From the NCBI GenBank assembly GCA_000720375.1, contig JOAA01000012.1, positions 248,001-312,000 of the forward strand: 64,000 bases of DNA, in the 5' to 3' direction. The position numbers were made by a program, and so were the translations under genes. This stretch comes from Rhodococcus rhodnii. GTDB lineage: Bacteria; Actinomycetota; Actinomycetes; Mycobacteriales; Pseudonocardiaceae. Below are positions 54,005-62,361 of the stretch, piece after piece. How positions within the stretch are numbered: position 1 is the stretch's first letter; each line of letters starts with the position of its first letter. A model generated the notes under the pieces. It had not been told where the DNA came from. It searched no databases and saw nothing but the letters and a program-made list of their open reading frames with translations.

Positions 54005-54310
54005 TCACACTGGAACCGGCTCTTCCGGATTCGGGTCGGGCTGGCCCGGCGGTGGTGGTTCCGGTGCGGGCGGGATGGGATCCGGTTCCTCGGGTATCGG
54101 CCGCTCCGGCCCTGGGTGCAGGGGCGTCGGCGGCTCGGTGGGCACCGGATGGACGAGGTGAAGCACGAAATGCCCTTCTGGCTCGGCTGTCTGTCGTACT
54201 TCGGCTACCACGTCTCGGCCACGCCGAAACTCCGGGCGGTTCAACGGCGTGGTTCCTGGGTAGACCACCAGGAATAGGCCGTGCCAGGCTAGGCGAAAGG
54301 GTGATCTCAA
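54005..54310 (-). CDS. Small Pro-rich hypothetical protein
   Basis: 101 residues from a TTG at 54310 (AWHGLFLVVYPGTTPLNRPEF near the N-terminus), with a very Pro/Glu-rich C-terminal third (IPEEPDPIPPAPEPPPPG). An opposite-strand open frame of similar size overlaps it, but the Pro/Glu bias and lack of low-complexity arginine favour this one. The TTG shares one base with the opposite HesB-like start. No function is proposed. Confidence is limited by the rare start. Confidence 0.45.
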   Translation of the reverse strand: MRSPFRLAWHGLFLVVYPGTTPLNRPEFRRGRDVVAEVRQTAEPEGHFVLHLVHPVPTEPPTPLHPGPERPIPEEPDPIPPAPEPPPPGQPDPNPEEPVPV

Positions 54311-54615
54311 TGCTTGTGCTTACCCCGGTAGCAGTTGAAGTTGTCAGCGCCATCACGTCGGCGAGCAACCTGCCGGACGCCTCGGGCGTGCGGATCGCGG
54401 CGGTGGAAACCTCACCTGGGACAGCGAATCTGAGCGCCGAACTGGTGGACTGCCCGTTCGACGGCGACCACGTGCTCGCGCAGAAGGGGGCAAGGGTGTA
54501 CCTGGACCAGACGGCGGCGCGCTTTCTCGACGACAAGATCCTGACCGCCGAGCTGGACGTGGACGGTAGCCCGCGGTTCATGTTGTTCGAGCCGGAAACG
54601 GACGTTCCGAACTGA
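54310..54615 (+). CDS. HesB/IscA-fold protein without iron-sulfur cysteines
   Basis: 101 residues with the HesB/IscA fold: LTPVAVEVVSAITSASNLPD, then ARVYLDQTAARFLDDKILTAEL. The three conserved cysteines of IscA (C-x-n-CxC) are absent; the only cysteine is in VDCPFDG. Actinobacterial adhesin/HesB-like members are similarly cysteine-poor. So a role in Fe-S assembly is doubtful. AAGGG lies about 9 nt before the ATG; the GTG at 54301 is possible. Confidence 0.78.
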   Translation: MLVLTPVAVEVVSAITSASNLPDASGVRIAAVETSPGTANLSAELVDCPFDGDHVLAQKGARVYLDQTAARFLDDKILTAELDVDGSPRFMLFEPETDVPN

Positions 54616-54680
54616 GAGTTCTGCCGTGCCAGAAGCTGCCGCGCGTGCTGAGGCCGGGCACGGGACTCCACGGTCGAAGC

Positions 54681-54701
54681 TGAGTTGCTTTGTGCAACTC
54701 A
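54681..54701. promoter_or_regulatory. HxlR-type operator
   Basis: Arms TGAGTTGC and GCAACTCA are perfect inverted repeats around TTTGT, 18 nt before the ATG of the HxlR gene. HxlR regulators commonly repress their own promoter through dyad sites like this. Confidence 0.7.
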
Positions 54702-54718
54702 TCCCGTATGCTGAAGTC

Positions 54719-55171
54719 ATGTCGAAGGCACTCGGCAAGGATTCGACCTGCTCCATCGCCCGGAGCCTCGAAGTGCTGGGGGACACCTGGACGCTGTTGA
54801 TCGTCCGGGACGCGCTCGTCCTGGGCTCGACGCGGTTCCAGGAATTCCGGGACGCGCTCGGGGTGGCGCCGAACATCCTGGCCAAGCGGCTGGCGTTCCT
54901 GGTCGACGAGGGTCTGATGATCCGCCGCACCTACCAGGACGCCGGCGCCCGCGCCCGCGATGAATACGTGCTGACCGAGGCGGGCCGAAGCCTCAGCCTG
55001 GTCATCGCGGCCTTGGGGGCGTGGGGACGGGAATTCCGGCCCAGGCCGGACGGGACTTCGCCGAGATTCCTGGTCGAGGACTCCGAAACGCCGGCCCAGC
55101 TGGCCTTCGTGGCCGCGGATGGCGGCCACGTGCCGCCGGACCGCCTGGTGGCACGGCGGACCCCGGACTAG
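54719..55171 (+). CDS. HxlR family transcriptional regulator
   Basis: 150 residues. The winged helix reads CSIARSLEVLGDTWTLLIVRDALVLG, then FQEFRDALGVAPNILAKRLAFLVDEGLM and the wing DEYVLTEAGRSL. The N-terminal cysteine typical of HxlR redox/aldehyde sensors is present in STCSIAR. The C-terminal 40 residues are an extra tail. The start is the ATG at 54719; the operator lies just upstream. Confidence 0.9.
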   Translation: MSKALGKDSTCSIARSLEVLGDTWTLLIVRDALVLGSTRFQEFRDALGVAPNILAKRLAFLVDEGLMIRRTYQDAGARARDEYVLTEAGRSLSLVIAALGAWGREFRPRPDGTSPRFLVEDSETPAQLAFVAADGGHVPPDRLVARRTPD

Positions 55172-55265
55172 GTCCGCCGGCGACCAAGCAATCTTGTACC
55201 GCTCAGTCCAAGAACCTCGTGGACCGATCGGTCGGCGTGGGTGGTGGCGGGAGTAGCCTCGGGGT

Positions 55266-55994
55266 ATGGCCGATGCTGACCTGCACTTCTACTTCGACCC
55301 GGTGTGCCCGTTCGCGTGGATGACCAGCAAGTGGGTACGCATCGTCCAGCGGCAGCGGGACTATCGCGTGGACTGGCGGTTCATCTCGCTCCGGCTGATC
55401 AACGCCGACGTCGACTACGCCGCCCACTTCCCGCCGGAGTACGAGGCTTCACACACGGCAGGATTGAAGCTGCTGCGCGTGGCGGCGCGGATTCGTGACG
55501 AGCGCGGCAGTGAACCGCTCGGTGCGTACTACAAGGTGCTGGGCGAGGAGACGTTCGAGCGTGAACCCGTGCCGGGCGGCAGTGCGGCCGCCGTACATCG
55601 CGGCACACATGCGCTGGCGACGGAAGCGTTGACCCGTAACGGATTGCCCGCGGACTACGCCGGCGCGTTGGAGGACTCGTCCTGGGACTCGGTGATCCAG
55701 GCCGACACCGACGAGGCACTGAGCCTGACCGGCAAAGACGTCGGAACCCCGATTCTGCACTTCGCACCGCCCGACGGCAGCGCGCTGTTCGGGCCGGTGA
55801 TCAGCCGCCTGCCCGACGAGACCGAGGCGCTCGAACTGTGGGAGCACGTGACCGCGCTCGGGCGTTTCCCCGGATTCGCCGAGCTGAAGCGCAGCATGCG
55901 TGAGCGGCCACAGCTGCCGGCCTTCGGCGTTCGCCCAGACGAAGTAGGTGTCCAGGAAGACTGGCACGGCGGCAGCAGGCGGTTGAAGAAGTGA
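55266..55994 (+). CDS. DsbA/FrnE-like thioredoxin-fold oxidoreductase
   Basis: 242 residues of the DsbA family with the FrnE-like helical insert. The active-site motif is FDPVCPFAWMTS, so CxxC is reduced to C-P-F-A with one cysteine. The cis-Pro loop is GTPILHFAP. It resembles mycothiol-dependent nitroreductases such as mycobacterial Rv2466c, which rely on the first cysteine. No signal peptide, so cytoplasmic. It lies 94 nt after the HxlR gene and may be its target. Confidence 0.82.
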   Translation: MADADLHFYFDPVCPFAWMTSKWVRIVQRQRDYRVDWRFISLRLINADVDYAAHFPPEYEASHTAGLKLLRVAARIRDERGSEPLGAYYKVLGEETFEREPVPGGSAAAVHRGTHALATEALTRNGLPADYAGALEDSSWDSVIQADTDEALSLTGKDVGTPILHFAPPDGSALFGPVISRLPDETEALELWEHVTALGRFPGFAELKRSMRERPQLPAFGVRPDEVGVQEDWHGGSRRLKK

Positions 55995-56015
55995 AGTCGT
56001 CGTGTCGGTGAAGGC

Positions 56016-56183
56016 ATGACGGCAACGAGTTTCGACGCGAATCGCGTACGCGTGATCGCCGCGGACCTCTTCGCCCGCAATGGCTACCACGGTACGGCTT
56101 CGGCTTTCAGCCTGGTTGGCGGTGTTCTTCGGCTCGGCTTTCAGCCTGGTTGGCGCTGTTCTTCGGCTCGGCTTTCAGCTTGA
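56016..56183 (+). pseudogene. TetR regulator remnant, truncated after ~27 codons
   Basis: ATG at 56016 opens MTATSFDANRVRVIAADLFA, then RNGYHGTA, the first helices of a TetR/AcrR DNA-binding domain. After about codon 27 (near 56097) the sequence changes to a 34-bp tandem repeat, and the frame stops at 56181-56183. No remaining HTH or ligand domain is found downstream, so the gene was cut, probably by recombination or insertion of the repeat block. Confidence 0.7.
56102..56180. repeat. 34-bp tandem repeat, 2.3 copies
   Basis: Unit 1 (56102-56135) and unit 2 (56136-56169) differ at one base (GGTGTT versus GCTGTT, at position 22 of the unit), and unit 3 begins GGCTTTCAGC at 56170 before diverging. 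Each unit carries GGCTTTCAGCCTGGTTGGC. It starts at the break point of the TetR remnant. Confidence 0.8.
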
Positions 56184-56446
56184 CTTCTTTGGCTTCGGCT
56201 TCCAGCTTTTGGTGCCCGCCGCGGCTCGATTTGACTTGGGGCCCCTGCGGCGCGCTCGGGGAGGAAGTCGGGGAGTCCCCTTTCCTTCAGCCTTCATTTT
56301 TCCTTCGTGGCGCGTGGGGCCTCCCCGCACCGGACAGTTTAAGCGCGCCGCTACCCCAAGTAAAATCGAGCCTCCGCTCGGGGATCGGTTGCTTTTCGCT
56401 GCGCGTTTCGCCCTGCTGCGACGCCTTTGACCGCGTCGTGGGAAAG
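56184..56446. other. Non-coding block, candidate dispersed repeat
   Basis: This 263-bp stretch has lower GC than its surroundings in parts (TTCATTTTTCCTTC, CCCAAGTAAAATCG) and contains GGGGAGTCCCC and CCCCTGCGGCGCGCTCGGGG, which can fold. Open frames across it on both strands translate into low-complexity Arg/Phe/Ser peptides and are not credible. It borders the tandem repeat. It may be a copy of a genome-wide non-coding repeat, but no second copy lies in this window. Confidence 0.5.
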
Positions 56447-57622
56447 TCACCACGCTCGCCGCAGGACTTCGATCACCTCTGCCTCGCTTGTCACCGGCCT
56501 GGGATTCGCTGCTCCCAGCACATCCGCGACGCATTCCCTGGCCAGCGCGGGCAAGTCATCTTGCCGTATGTCCAAATCGCGGAGTCTGGTCGGCAGATTC
56601 TGGGCGGTGATGAAGCGTCGCAACAATTCTGCCGCGCCGAGACGGGGATCGGCCCCGGTTCCTGTCGCCAGGATCCCGGCGATTACTTGCTGCGGGGCGC
56701 GGGTGTATTCGAGGTTGAACTCGAGCACTGATGGCAGCACCACGCAGGACGTGATTCCGTGCGGGATGCCCAGTCGGCCGCCGAGTCGGTGGCCAAGCGC
56801 ATGACTCAGTCCAAAGCGGACGTTCGGGACGCCGAAGATGGACTCCCATGCCCCCACTTGGCATTGGCCTGCTGCGTGGAGGTTCCAGGCGTCCTGATAG
56901 GACGACGGAAGATAGCTGACCAGGCGGCGCAAGGAATCCGTGGCGAGCGCGTCCACAACCGGTTGTGCGTCTGCTGAACAGAGGGCTTCGATCGCATGGT
57001 CGATCGCTTTGAAGCCGGTGGCTACCCACATCGGACGTGGTGTGTGGACGGTGATCTCCGGGTCGAGTATCACCGCTTGCGGGGCGAAGTTTTGGGCGCC
57101 GTAGATGTCTTTCACTTGGCGCACGGTGTCCGTGATGCCGATGAATCCGGTGAACTCGCCCGCCGAAAGTGTTGTGCTGACCGAGATGTGCGGGAGGCTT
57201 GACGTCGCGTTGGCGGTGTACGGGCGGCAGGCGAGAAGATCGTCGCGGGTCGTCACACTTCTCGTGATGCCCATGGCGATCGCTTTGGTCAGGTCGATCG
57301 CGCTGCCGCCGCCGATGCTGAGGAGTCCGTCGACGCCCGCGTTGCTTGCCGTTTGGATGCCCGCCAGTACGGCGTCGTGGGGGACGTGTGGACGGCTGCC
57401 GTCGAAGATCGCGACGACTCGTCCTCCGGTGGCTCGCTGGAGGCAGCTCTCGACGTCGAATCTGGTCATCAGGCTGGGGGAAGCGACCACGAGCAGCCGG
57501 GTCACGCCGAGTCGCTCGCACTCCTCGGCCAGTGCGCCGATGGATCCGGGTCCGAAGTGGACGGAGTCGACCGGTGCCGTGGTGAACTTGCCGGCCGGCG
57601 GCCGGGTCTCGCTGTCGCTCAT
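56447..57622 (-). CDS. Iron-containing alcohol dehydrogenase / maleylacetate reductase-like
   Basis: 391 residues. NAD site: SIGGGSAIDLTKAIA. Metal ligands: Asp and His in FKAIDHAIE, His in FGLSHALGHRLGG and IPHGITSCVVLP. The pattern LPHISVSTTLSAGEFTGFIGITD resembles maleylacetate reductases and related group III dehydrogenases. Maleylacetate reductase ends intradiol pathways, whereas the cluster at 12-20 kb is extradiol, so it probably serves another route. GGGGGTT lies 7 nt before the ATG. The upstream gap 57623-57735 shows nothing. Confidence 0.87.
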   Translation of the reverse strand: MSDSETRPPAGKFTTAPVDSVHFGPGSIGALAEECERLGVTRLLVVASPSLMTRFDVESCLQRATGGRVVAIFDGSRPHVPHDAVLAGIQTASNAGVDGLLSIGGGSAIDLTKAIAMGITRSVTTRDDLLACRPYTANATSSLPHISVSTTLSAGEFTGFIGITDTVRQVKDIYGAQNFAPQAVILDPEITVHTPRPMWVATGFKAIDHAIEALCSADAQPVVDALATDSLRRLVSYLPSSYQDAWNLHAAGQCQVGAWESIFGVPNVRFGLSHALGHRLGGRLGIPHGITSCVVLPSVLEFNLEYTRAPQQVIAGILATGTGADPRLGAAELLRRFITAQNLPTRLRDLDIRQDDLPALARECVADVLGAANPRPVTSEAEVIEVLRRAW

Positions 57623-57735
57623 CGCTCAACCCCCGACGCGGCGCTCGTTCCCCGCCCAGTACTTGTCCACGCGGGCAGGCGGGACACGACTTGCTTGCGG
57701 TCAACGATATACAGGAATTCCAGCCTGTCGAGGTC

Positions 57736-59082
57736 TTAGCTGTGGGAGATGCGCACCATTTCCTCGTGGTCGACCACCTTGAGTCGCTGACGGCCGCGCT
57801 GCTCACCCTGGGCGCGCTCGTGCGCGTCAAGCTTCAGCCAGCCGTCCCAAGTGGTGTACGTGATTCCGCGTGCCACCAGGAATTCCTCGATGGCGCCGGG
57901 GTGGCGCTGCGGTGCCGGGGCCATGTTGGGGGCGTCGGTGAGCAGGCTGTTGACGGTCTCGGCCGCGTCGCCCTTGGTGTGCCCGATCAGGCCCACTGGG
58001 CCGCGTTTGATCCATCCGGTGACGTAGACGCCCTCGATCTGGTTCTCGTCGATGTCCAGTACCCGGCCGGATTCGTGCGGAACCGTCCCGGACTCGTGGT
58101 CGAAGGGCAGGCCGGCGAGATGGGACGGCAGATAACCGACCGCTCGGTACACGGCTTGGACGTCCCAGTCGTGGAAACGGCCGGTGCCGCGGACTTGGCC
58201 GTCGCCGGTCAGTTCCGTGCGCTCGGTGCGCAGTCCGGTGACCACGCCGTCCGTGCCGAGTACCTCGACGGGGGAGTGGAAGAAGTGCAGGTGCAGCCGT
58301 CGGGCGTGCTCGCGGCGGTCGCGGATCGCCCACTCCTGCAACGTTTTCACGACCATGTCGACTTGCTTTGAGCCACGGATCGCGGCCATGGAGCCGTCGT
58401 CGAACTCGATGTCCTCGGGGACGACGACGACCTCGAAGTGGCGTGAATGGTCCAGTTCGCGCAGTTCCAACGGCGTGAACTTGGCCTGCGCGGGCCCACG
58501 CCTGCCGAAGACGTGCACGTCGGTCACCGCGCTGCCGTGCAGCCCGGCGAAGACGTTGTCCGGGATTTCCGTGGACAGCAGCTCTTCGGCGGATTTGGCG
58601 AGCACGCGGGAGATGTCCAGTGCGACGTTGCCGACTCCGAGCACCGCCACGCTGGTCGCGTGCAGTGGCCACGTGCGCGGCACGCTGGGGTGACCGTCGT
58701 ACCATGACACGAAGTCGGCGGCGCCGTAGCTGCCGTCAAGCTCGATGCCTGGGATGTCCAGTGGGCGGTCCTGCGTCGCGCCGGTCGCGAAAATGACCGC
58801 GTCGTAGAACTCGCGCAGGTCGTCGAGTTTGAGATCGGTGCCGTAGTCGACGTTCCCGAACAACCGCACGCCCGGCTTGTCCAGCACGCGGTGCAGGGCG
58901 TCGACGATGCCCTTGATCCGCGGGTGGTCCGGCGCGACGCCGTACCGGATCAGCCCGAACGGCGCGGGCATCCGTTCGAAGATGTCGACATCGACCGCGA
59001 CGTCGGACTTGCACAGGAAGTCGGCCGCGTAAATACCGGCCGGTCCCGCACCGACGATGGCCACCCGCAGGGAACGACTCAC
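57736..59082 (-). CDS. fprA: FprA-type ferredoxin/flavodoxin-NADP+ reductase
   Basis: 448 residues of the adrenodoxin-reductase-like family. FAD motif VAIVGAGPAGIYAA near the N-terminus, RYGVAPDHPRIK, NADPH motif GVGNVALDISRVL, FGRRGPAQAKFTP and the C-terminal GWIKRGPVGLIGHTKGDAAET. It supplies electrons via ferredoxin to P450s or other oxygenases. I prefer the GTG at 59082, with AGGAGAGG 5-6 nt before it, over the GTG at 59088. An iron box lies 38 nt upstream. Confidence 0.93.
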   Translation of the reverse strand: MSRSLRVAIVGAGPAGIYAADFLCKSDVAVDVDIFERMPAPFGLIRYGVAPDHPRIKGIVDALHRVLDKPGVRLFGNVDYGTDLKLDDLREFYDAVIFATGATQDRPLDIPGIELDGSYGAADFVSWYDGHPSVPRTWPLHATSVAVLGVGNVALDISRVLAKSAEELLSTEIPDNVFAGLHGSAVTDVHVFGRRGPAQAKFTPLELRELDHSRHFEVVVVPEDIEFDDGSMAAIRGSKQVDMVVKTLQEWAIRDRREHARRLHLHFFHSPVEVLGTDGVVTGLRTERTELTGDGQVRGTGRFHDWDVQAVYRAVGYLPSHLAGLPFDHESGTVPHESGRVLDIDENQIEGVYVTGWIKRGPVGLIGHTKGDAAETVNSLLTDAPNMAPAPQRHPGAIEEFLVARGITYTTWDGWLKLDAHERAQGEQRGRQRLKVVDHEEMVRISHS

Positions 59083-59119
59083 GAACACCTCTCCTCACTC
59101 ACGACACTCACCGCAAGAG

Positions 59120-59138
59120 TAAGGTAAGGCTAGCCTTA
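59120..59138. promoter_or_regulatory. IdeR/DmdR-type iron box
   Basis: TAAGGTAAGGCTAGCCTTA matches the IdeR/DtxR consensus TTAGGTTAGGCTAACCTAA at 15 of 19 positions and is a near-perfect dyad in its core (AAGGCTAGCCTT). It is 38 nt upstream of fprA and 131 nt before the NACHT gene, so it most likely makes fprA iron-repressed. Confidence 0.75.
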
Positions 59139-59268
59139 CTTTCATTGTGATCATGATTACGCCTATGAGGGCGAAGAGGTGGGGTCGACCAGGGGATGTG
59201 CCCGGCGCTGAGTACCGTGAGCACGTCGGATCGCGCCCGGGGAGGACGCCATCACCGGTCTGGAAGTC

Positions 59269-62200
59269 ATGAAGCTCGGCCAGACAGTGGCCACCAAAGC
59301 CGCGACGGCGTGGTTACGGCACAGGCAGGCCCGCAAGGAACGCTCCGCGTCACTGATCGAACTCGCCGCCGCGGAACTGAGCGATCCGCTGCAGATCCAC
59401 AAGCTGAACCACCTGGTGCAGAACATCGGGCTGCAGGTCGCCGAGCACCTCAGCCAGACGATCACCCAACGGTTCGGCGCACTGCCGGACTACGAGATCC
59501 AGGCCGCCCTGGACGCGGCGACCGACGCGTTGGACGCTGCCGAGCTTTCCGACGACGTGCTCTTCGCCACCGACGCTAACCCTGACCGGCTGGCGCGCTA
59601 CGTCCGCGACCGCTCACCGGACCAGATCCGCAGCGCGGGCCTGTCCGCTGAAGCGATCCCGGTCTACCAGCTGGCTCTTGACCAAGCGTGTCGTCTGCTG
59701 GTGCAAGTGTTGCGGCACTTGCCCGCCTTTCCGGCACGAGCGTTGGCCGAGATCCTGACCCGGATGTCCAACCAGTCGGCGCAACTCGAGGAGCTACTGG
59801 CCCGAATTCCGCGAACCGGCCTGCACACTCCCAGCGCAGCGGATCGGGACGGTGCATTCAAAGCCACGTACCTGGAGTACCTGTCGGTGTACCTGGACAG
59901 GCTGGAACTGCTGGGATTGAGTGCCAGAGAACAGCCCCGGCTCGCGCTCAGCACGGCGTATCTGAGCATGACCGTCTCGGACAACCGGCCGCGTTCACAA
60001 CCGGACCTGCCGGAACGAAACTGGTTCGGTCAACCTGTCGACCGCTGCGGCACGACGCGCGCGGAGGCCGCGATCAGCACGGCAACCCGCACACTCGTTC
60101 GTGGCGAAGCGGGATCCGGCAAGACCACGCTGCTCGATTGGCTGGCGGTGTCCGCTGCGCGATCCGGGTTCACCGCACAGCTCGAACAGTGGAACGGTTG
60201 TGTGCCGTTCCCGATCCGGCTACGGAGTTTCGCTGGCGGCCCGCTTCCGTCGCCAGAACAGTTCGTCGCGCACAGTTGCCCGATGCGAGCGGCCGAGATG
60301 CCCGAGGGGTGGGTGCACCGCAGGCTGCTGGACGGTACCGGACTGATCCTGGTCGACGGCGTGGACGAGGTGCCGGCCAATCGCCGCCACGATGTCCATG
60401 CGTGGCTGCGCGACCTCGTGGTGACGTTCCCCGATGCCCGCGTGGTGGTGACTGCCCGCCCGGCTGCGGTCGACGAGAAATGGCTCGTGGACGAGGACTT
60501 CGCGGCGGTCACCATCGAACCGATGACGCAGGAGGACCTGCGCGAGTTCGTCGGGCGATGGCATTCGGCCGCGGCGCAGGCCCGGTCGCTGCCGTGTGAC
60601 CGCAGCGAACTGGCCGAGGCCGAACAACGCTTGGTGAGCCAGTTCGAGTGCATGCCACACCTGCGCACCCTCGGTGCGAATCCCTTGCTGTGCGCGATGT
60701 TGTGCGCGCTCAATCTTGACCACGGGGCACAGCTGCCGCGTAATCGGATGGAGCTGTACGCGCGGGCATTGACGATGCTGCTGGAAATCCGGGACAGCAG
60801 AAGGGGAATCCAAGGACCGCTGGACGCGGGCCAGAAACGGGTGTTGCTCCGGGATATCGCCTGGCGGCTCACGCTGGCCAACCGGATCGAGCTGACCAAG
60901 CAGAAGGCACTGGAACACGTACGGCGCAAGCTGCCCAGCATGCCGGACGTGGGACAGCCCGCCGACGAGGTGCTGGATCACCTGATCGAGCGCAGCGGCG
61001 TGCTGCGCCAGCCGGTCGGCGGGAAAGTGGACTTCGTGCACCGGCTGTTCCAGGAGTACCTGGCGGCCAGTGAGGCCACCGAGCAGGGACACATCGACAC
61101 GCTCGTCGGCCACGCCCATTTCGACGCCTGGTGGGACACGATCGTGATGGCGTGCGGCCACGCGAAGAAGAAGCAGGTCGACGAACTGCTGACGGACATC
61201 GTCGATCGCGCCGAGAAGGAACCGCGGTACGCACGGCACTTGCGGCTGCTGGCGGCGGCCTGCTTGGAAACCGTGGCCGACATCGACCCGGTCGTGCACG
61301 AGCGGATCGACTCGTTGATCCGGCAGCATCTCGTCCCGCCGCGCAGCGTGAAGGAGACCGTGTCGCTCGCGGCCATCGGTCATCGCGTGCTGCGTTATCT
61401 TCCGTCCAGTTTGGACGATTTGAGCGAGACGGCGGCCGCGGCGACCGTCCGGGCGGCGGCATTGACCGCGAACGCCGAGGCGCTCACCAGACTCGCCGGG
61501 TACGCGTCAGACCGGCGGACCAAGGTCCAGCTGGAGCTCGTCAACGGCTGGGACTACTTCGATCCGCAGCGGTACGCCGAGGAAGTCCTCGCCGACGCAC
61601 CGCTGGGCGGTGGCTGGCTGATCGCGTCGGCGACCCGGTTGCTGCCGCACGTGAAAGCGCTCCGGCACCTGACGGACTTGTGGATCAGCATCGACCAGGC
61701 CGTGCCCGACCTGGACATCCTGGCCGACCTGCCCGCGCTCACCACCGTTTTCCTCCAGCTGGAGCCGAAGTCGGTCGATCTCGCACCGCTCACGCAGCAC
61801 CACGGGCTCGCCCACCTCTCGCTCAACTCGGCGGCCAGGTACACCGGACTGGCCTCGCTGGCGGAACTGCCCAACCTCGAGACACTCCGGATCTTTCAGC
61901 AGGAGTCGTTTCCCGATCTCGACTTCGTCCGTGCGCTGCCCGCTGTGGAGATCCTCGGTCTCGGCCGGATGGATGCCGTCGTCGACTACTCGCCACTCGA
62001 CAACCTGCCCAAACTGGCGAACCTGTGGCTGTGGAACTCGACGACGCCTGAGACAGCCACTGGCAAGCCGTGGCCCATGGTCACGTCACTCCGGCTCATC
62101 GGCAATCAGCACCTGGACCTGCGGCGAGTCGCCGAGTTGTTCCCCAACCTGCACGACCTGTGGCTGTACAACTCGCCGGTTGGCAGCGTCGAGCCGCTTT

Positions 62201-62361
62201 CCGCTTTGCCGCTGGAGCTACTCGGCATCTACGGCAATCAGCAGGCCGTGGACCTGGCGCCGTTGGCAGGCCGGATGCTGACTGTTGGCTTGTCGGTGGA
62301 CGACGAGCACCTGGGCCTGGAGAACCTTGGCCCTCGCGTGAAACTCAAGTACGTCGAGTGA
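59269..62361 (+). CDS. NACHT-NTPase STAND protein with LRR-like C-terminus (bNACHT)
   Basis: 1030 residues. The N-terminal 1-240 is helical, like the NACHT N-terminal (NNH-type) effector region. The NTPase core starts near 270: Walker A RGEAGSGKTTLLDWL (279-287), Walker B LILVDGVDEVP (359-369), then a sensor ARVVVTARPAAV and the winged-helix block. The C-terminal third has regular leucine repeats (PALTTVFLQLEPKSVDLAPL, LPNLETLRIFQ, LPKLANLWLWN), probably the ligand-sensing surface. Bacterial NACHT proteins give antiphage protection. The ATG at 59269 is far from the GGAGG; an ATC at 59251 is well spaced. The stop overlaps the permease gene end by 17 nt. Confidence 0.88.
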   Translation: MKLGQTVATKAATAWLRHRQARKERSASLIELAAAELSDPLQIHKLNHLVQNIGLQVAEHLSQTITQRFGALPDYEIQAALDAATDALDAAELSDDVLFATDANPDRLARYVRDRSPDQIRSAGLSAEAIPVYQLALDQACRLLVQVLRHLPAFPARALAEILTRMSNQSAQLEELLARIPRTGLHTPSAADRDGAFKATYLEYLSVYLDRLELLGLSAREQPRLALSTAYLSMTVSDNRPRSQPDLPERNWFGQPVDRCGTTRAEAAISTATRTLVRGEAGSGKTTLLDWLAVSAARSGFTAQLEQWNGCVPFPIRLRSFAGGPLPSPEQFVAHSCPMRAAEMPEGWVHRRLLDGTGLILVDGVDEVPANRRHDVHAWLRDLVVTFPDARVVVTARPAAVDEKWLVDEDFAAVTIEPMTQEDLREFVGRWHSAAAQARSLPCDRSELAEAEQRLVSQFECMPHLRTLGANPLLCAMLCALNLDHGAQLPRNRMELYARALTMLLEIRDSRRGIQGPLDAGQKRVLLRDIAWRLTLANRIELTKQKALEHVRRKLPSMPDVGQPADEVLDHLIERSGVLRQPVGGKVDFVHRLFQEYLAASEATEQGHIDTLVGHAHFDAWWDTIVMACGHAKKKQVDELLTDIVDRAEKEPRYARHLRLLAAACLETVADIDPVVHERIDSLIRQHLVPPRSVKETVSLAAIGHRVLRYLPSSLDDLSETAAAATVRAAALTANAEALTRLAGYASDRRTKVQLELVNGWDYFDPQRYAEEVLADAPLGGGWLIASATRLLPHVKALRHLTDLWISIDQAVPDLDILADLPALTTVFLQLEPKSVDLAPLTQHHGLAHLSLNSAARYTGLASLAELPNLETLRIFQQESFPDLDFVRALPAVEILGLGRMDAVVDYSPLDNLPKLANLWLWNSTTPETATGKPWPMVTSLRLIGNQHLDLRRVAELFPNLHDLWLYNSPVGSVEPLSALPLELLGIYGNQQAVDLAPLAGRMLTVGLSVDDEHLGLENLGPRVKLKYVE

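Noticed and set aside
53978..54277. Plus-strand frame of 99 codons opposite the Pro-rich protein
   Set aside because: Rich in Trp and Arg, with its start inside the USP leader; the minus frame has a coherent Pro/Glu-rich C-terminus.
56080..56731. Open frames across the repeat block (plus and minus)
   Set aside because: They cross the 34-bp repeat and the non-coding block, and translate into low-complexity Phe/Arg/Ser-rich peptides that match no family.
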